Assembly: GCA_017456945.1 (NCBI GenBank)
Contig: JAFTIK010000057.1
Span: 1-14,438 of the forward strand
Reading direction: 5' to 3'
DNA: 14,438 bases
Source of the DNA: Clostridia bacterium
Lineage (GTDB): Bacteria; Bacillota_A; Clostridia; Christensenellales; Borkfalkiaceae
In this document: in pieces, positions 13,276 to 14,438 of the stretch
How the letters are laid out: each line of letters starts with the position of its first letter
Numbering within the stretch: position 1 is the first letter of the stretch
Made by a program: the position numbers and the translations under genes
The notes under the pieces: generated by a model
Databases searched by the model: none
Seen by the model: the letters and a program-made list of their open reading frames with translations, nothing else
What the model was told of the DNA's origin: nothing

Positions 13276-14076
13276 ATGCTTTATATTGTAGGTACGCCGA
13301 TAGGCAACTTAAAAGATATAAGTTTAAGGGCGCTTGAAGTGTTAAAGAGTGTAGATGAAATTGCTTGCGAAGATACTAGGCACACCCTTGGATTGCTAAA
13401 CGCTTACGAGATAAAAAAACCACTTTTTTCTTACCATAAGTTTAACGAAAAAGAATCGGGCGAAAAACTAGTTGAAAAACTTAAAGCGGGAAAGAATATA
13501 GCGCTAGTGTCAGACGCAGGTATGCCGGTTATTTCCGACCCCGGTAACGTTTTGGTAAATATGCTTATTGAAAACGGCTTGGAATTTACCGTTATCCCTG
13601 GGGCGTGCGCGCTTATTTCGGCGCTTATTCTTTCGGGGCTAGATAGTTCAAGGTTTGCTTTTTTAGGCTTTCTGCCCGAAAAAAACGCTCAAAGAACGGA
13701 ATATCTTGAAAGGTATAAAGATTTGGATATGACGCTTATATTCTATTCTGCCCCGCACGACGTTAAAAAGGATATAGCAAGTTTATATAAAGTCTTTGGC
13801 GAGCGTAGAGCGGTTGCCGTGCGCGAGATAACCAAACTTCACGAAACGGCGGAAAGTTTTAACCTTGCTAACGGCTTAAACGGCGAACCGCGGGGTGAAT
13901 ACGTTTTACTAGTGGAAGGTGGAAAACTAGAAAACGACAACCTAAAACTTTCGGAAAAAGAACATATAGATTTATATATAAGTCAAGGTATGGATAAAAA
14001 GGAAGCGCTTAAAAAGGTCGCTAAAGAGCGTGGCGTTTCTAAATCGTCCCTTTATAAATACACTTTGGACGTATAA
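13276..14076 (+). CDS. rsmI: 16S rRNA (cytidine-1402-2'-O)-methyltransferase
   Basis: A 266-residue tetrapyrrole-methylase-fold enzyme that methylates the ribose of C1402 in the ribosomal P site. Signatures: LYIVGTPIGNLKDISLRAL (2-20), CEDTRHT (31-37), the SAM-site SDAGMPVISDPG (79-90), VIPGACA and VREITKLHE. The extra C-terminal helical region (about 225-266, EKEHIDLYISQGMDKKEALKKVA then GVSKSSLYKY) is the usual RsmI tail. It is tightly coupled to yabB and followed by a terminator. Confidence 0.95.
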   Translation: MLYIVGTPIGNLKDISLRALEVLKSVDEIACEDTRHTLGLLNAYEIKKPLFSYHKFNEKESGEKLVEKLKAGKNIALVSDAGMPVISDPGNVLVNMLIENGLEFTVIPGACALISALILSGLDSSRFAFLGFLPEKNAQRTEYLERYKDLDMTLIFYSAPHDVKKDIASLYKVFGERRAVAVREITKLHETAESFNLANGLNGEPRGEYVLLVEGGKLENDNLKLSEKEHIDLYISQGMDKKEALKKVAKERGVSKSSLYKYTLDV

Positions 14077-14099
14077 AAAATAATAAATAGGTTAAAAAT

Positions 14100-14127
14100 C
14101 TCCGTAACAAAATACGGAGGTTTTTTT
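14100..14127 (+). terminator. rsmI terminator overlapping the next gene's Shine-Dalgarno
   Basis: CTCCGTA (14100-14106) pairs perfectly with TACGGAG (14113-14119) around ACAAAA, followed by a wobble/A-T extension and seven T (14121-14127). The T run ends directly at the ATG of the next gene (14128). The GGAGG (14116-14120) in the 3' arm is that gene's Shine-Dalgarno, with the T run as its 7-nt spacer. One element thus both ends rsmI transcription and can hide the downstream ribosome binding site. Confidence 0.85.
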
Positions 14128-14316
14128 ATGGGTAATAATATGCTCACCACAAAAGAAGCAACGTTAATAGGCGACCTTTTAACGATAGAAGAAAGCGCGT
14201 GCAAAAAAGCCCGTCTTTATTCAAGAATAATGACGGATAGAAGGTTGGCGGAAGAATTCGGCAGAATAGCCGACCACCACGAAAAGAGATTTAATTCGCT
14301 TTTGAAACTATTATAA
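14128..14316 (+). CDS. Small CotF-like spore-coat-type protein
   Basis: A 62-residue, mostly helical protein. TTKEATLIGDLLTIEESACKKARLYSRI followed by a second helix with EFGRIADHHEKRFNSLL resembles half of a ferritin-like/CotF-type helical pair, as in short spore coat proteins of Clostridia. The ATG at 14128 is chosen for GGAGG at 7-nt spacing; the in-frame ATG at 14140 has no such site. It is followed 14 nt later by a second gene with a similar opening, so the two are probably a coat-gene pair. The spore role is inferred from family resemblance and is not certain. Confidence 0.65.
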   Translation: MGNNMLTTKEATLIGDLLTIEESACKKARLYSRIMTDRRLAEEFGRIADHHEKRFNSLLKLL

Positions 14317-14324
14317 GGGGGGGG
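14317..14324 (+). repeat. G run (8 G) forming the ribosome binding site of the last gene
   Basis: Eight G directly follow the TAA stop of the preceding gene and lie 6 nt before the ATG at 14331. AAGGGG is the only Shine-Dalgarno-like sequence there. Slippage in this run could change translation strength or spacing. Confidence 0.7.
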
Positions 14325-14330
14325 TAAATT

Positions 14331-14438
14331 ATGCAAAATTATAAAGCGGATATAACGCTAAACGAAAAGGACTCTTTACAAGATATGTTAACGCTAGAAA
14401 AGAGTGTGGTAAAACTATATTCCACCGCTATTACCGAA
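14331..14438 (+). CDS. CotF-like spore coat protein, 5' part only
   Basis: Thirty-six codons are visible before the window ends, all open. The protein begins MQNYKADITLNEKDSLQDM and continues with LTLEKSVVKLYSTAITE, the typical first helix of CotF-family (ferritin-like) spore coat proteins of Clostridia, which usually run to roughly 80-100 residues. It resembles the preceding gene's LLTIEESACKKARLYSRI segment in register. It is probably translated from the G-rich site at 14317-14324 and co-transcribed with the upstream coat-like gene. The 3' end is missing only because the window stops. Confidence 0.6.
   Translation, partial: MQNYKADITLNEKDSLQDMLTLEKSVVKLYSTAITE

Overview
The window looks like chromosomal DNA of a low-GC Gram-positive bacterium, most likely an endospore-forming or ancestrally spore-forming member of the Clostridia. 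The basis is a Bacillus-like tmk-holB-ricT-yabB-rsmI gene order, a RicT protein, consensus sigma-A promoters, strong AGGAGG-type ribosome binding sites and two CotF-like spore-coat-type genes at the right edge. TGA is used as a stop (for example at the end of tmk), so the standard code applies. No tRNA, rRNA, insertion sequence or CRISPR array was seen.

Left region (1-4144): a self-contained surface-protein export locus. Three small secreted proteins carry the SipW-type signal sequence (a Gly-Gly-Val-x-Ala-Asn/Thr-Trp box, as in TasA/camelysin-type fibre proteins). They surround a 530-residue SipW-like (S26B) signal peptidase that carries a long, internally duplicated cytoplasmic tail. The locus is driven by a TTGACA/TATAAT promoter whose spacer contains an uninterrupted run of 11 G, making the spacer 19 nt instead of 17. 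That is the classical architecture of a phase-variable promoter and is the most interesting element in the window. The locus ends in a strong intrinsic terminator.

Middle region (4132-6600): a membrane-anchored XRE regulator, a PAP2-family membrane phosphatase, a convergent monocistronic rplI, and a 46-residue cysteine-rich DUF1540-type protein. Between the last gene and greA lies an AT-rich interval. It contains two divergent promoters separated by A-tract DNA; the minus-strand promoter appears to make a roughly 107-nt untranslated RNA ending in tandem terminators.

Right region (6575-14438): a housekeeping operon transcribed to the right from a perfect consensus promoter: greA, lysS, an unrecognised membrane-anchored protein, tmk, holB, ricT, then a 2[4Fe-4S] ferredoxin with its own promoter and terminator, yabB-type tRNA methyltransferase and rsmI. 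The genes are tightly packed or overlapping. tmk has a non-canonical Walker A loop (Val for the Gly before the catalytic Lys). rsmI ends in a terminator whose 3' arm is also the Shine-Dalgarno of the first CotF-like gene. A second CotF-like gene follows behind a run of 8 G and is cut by the window end.
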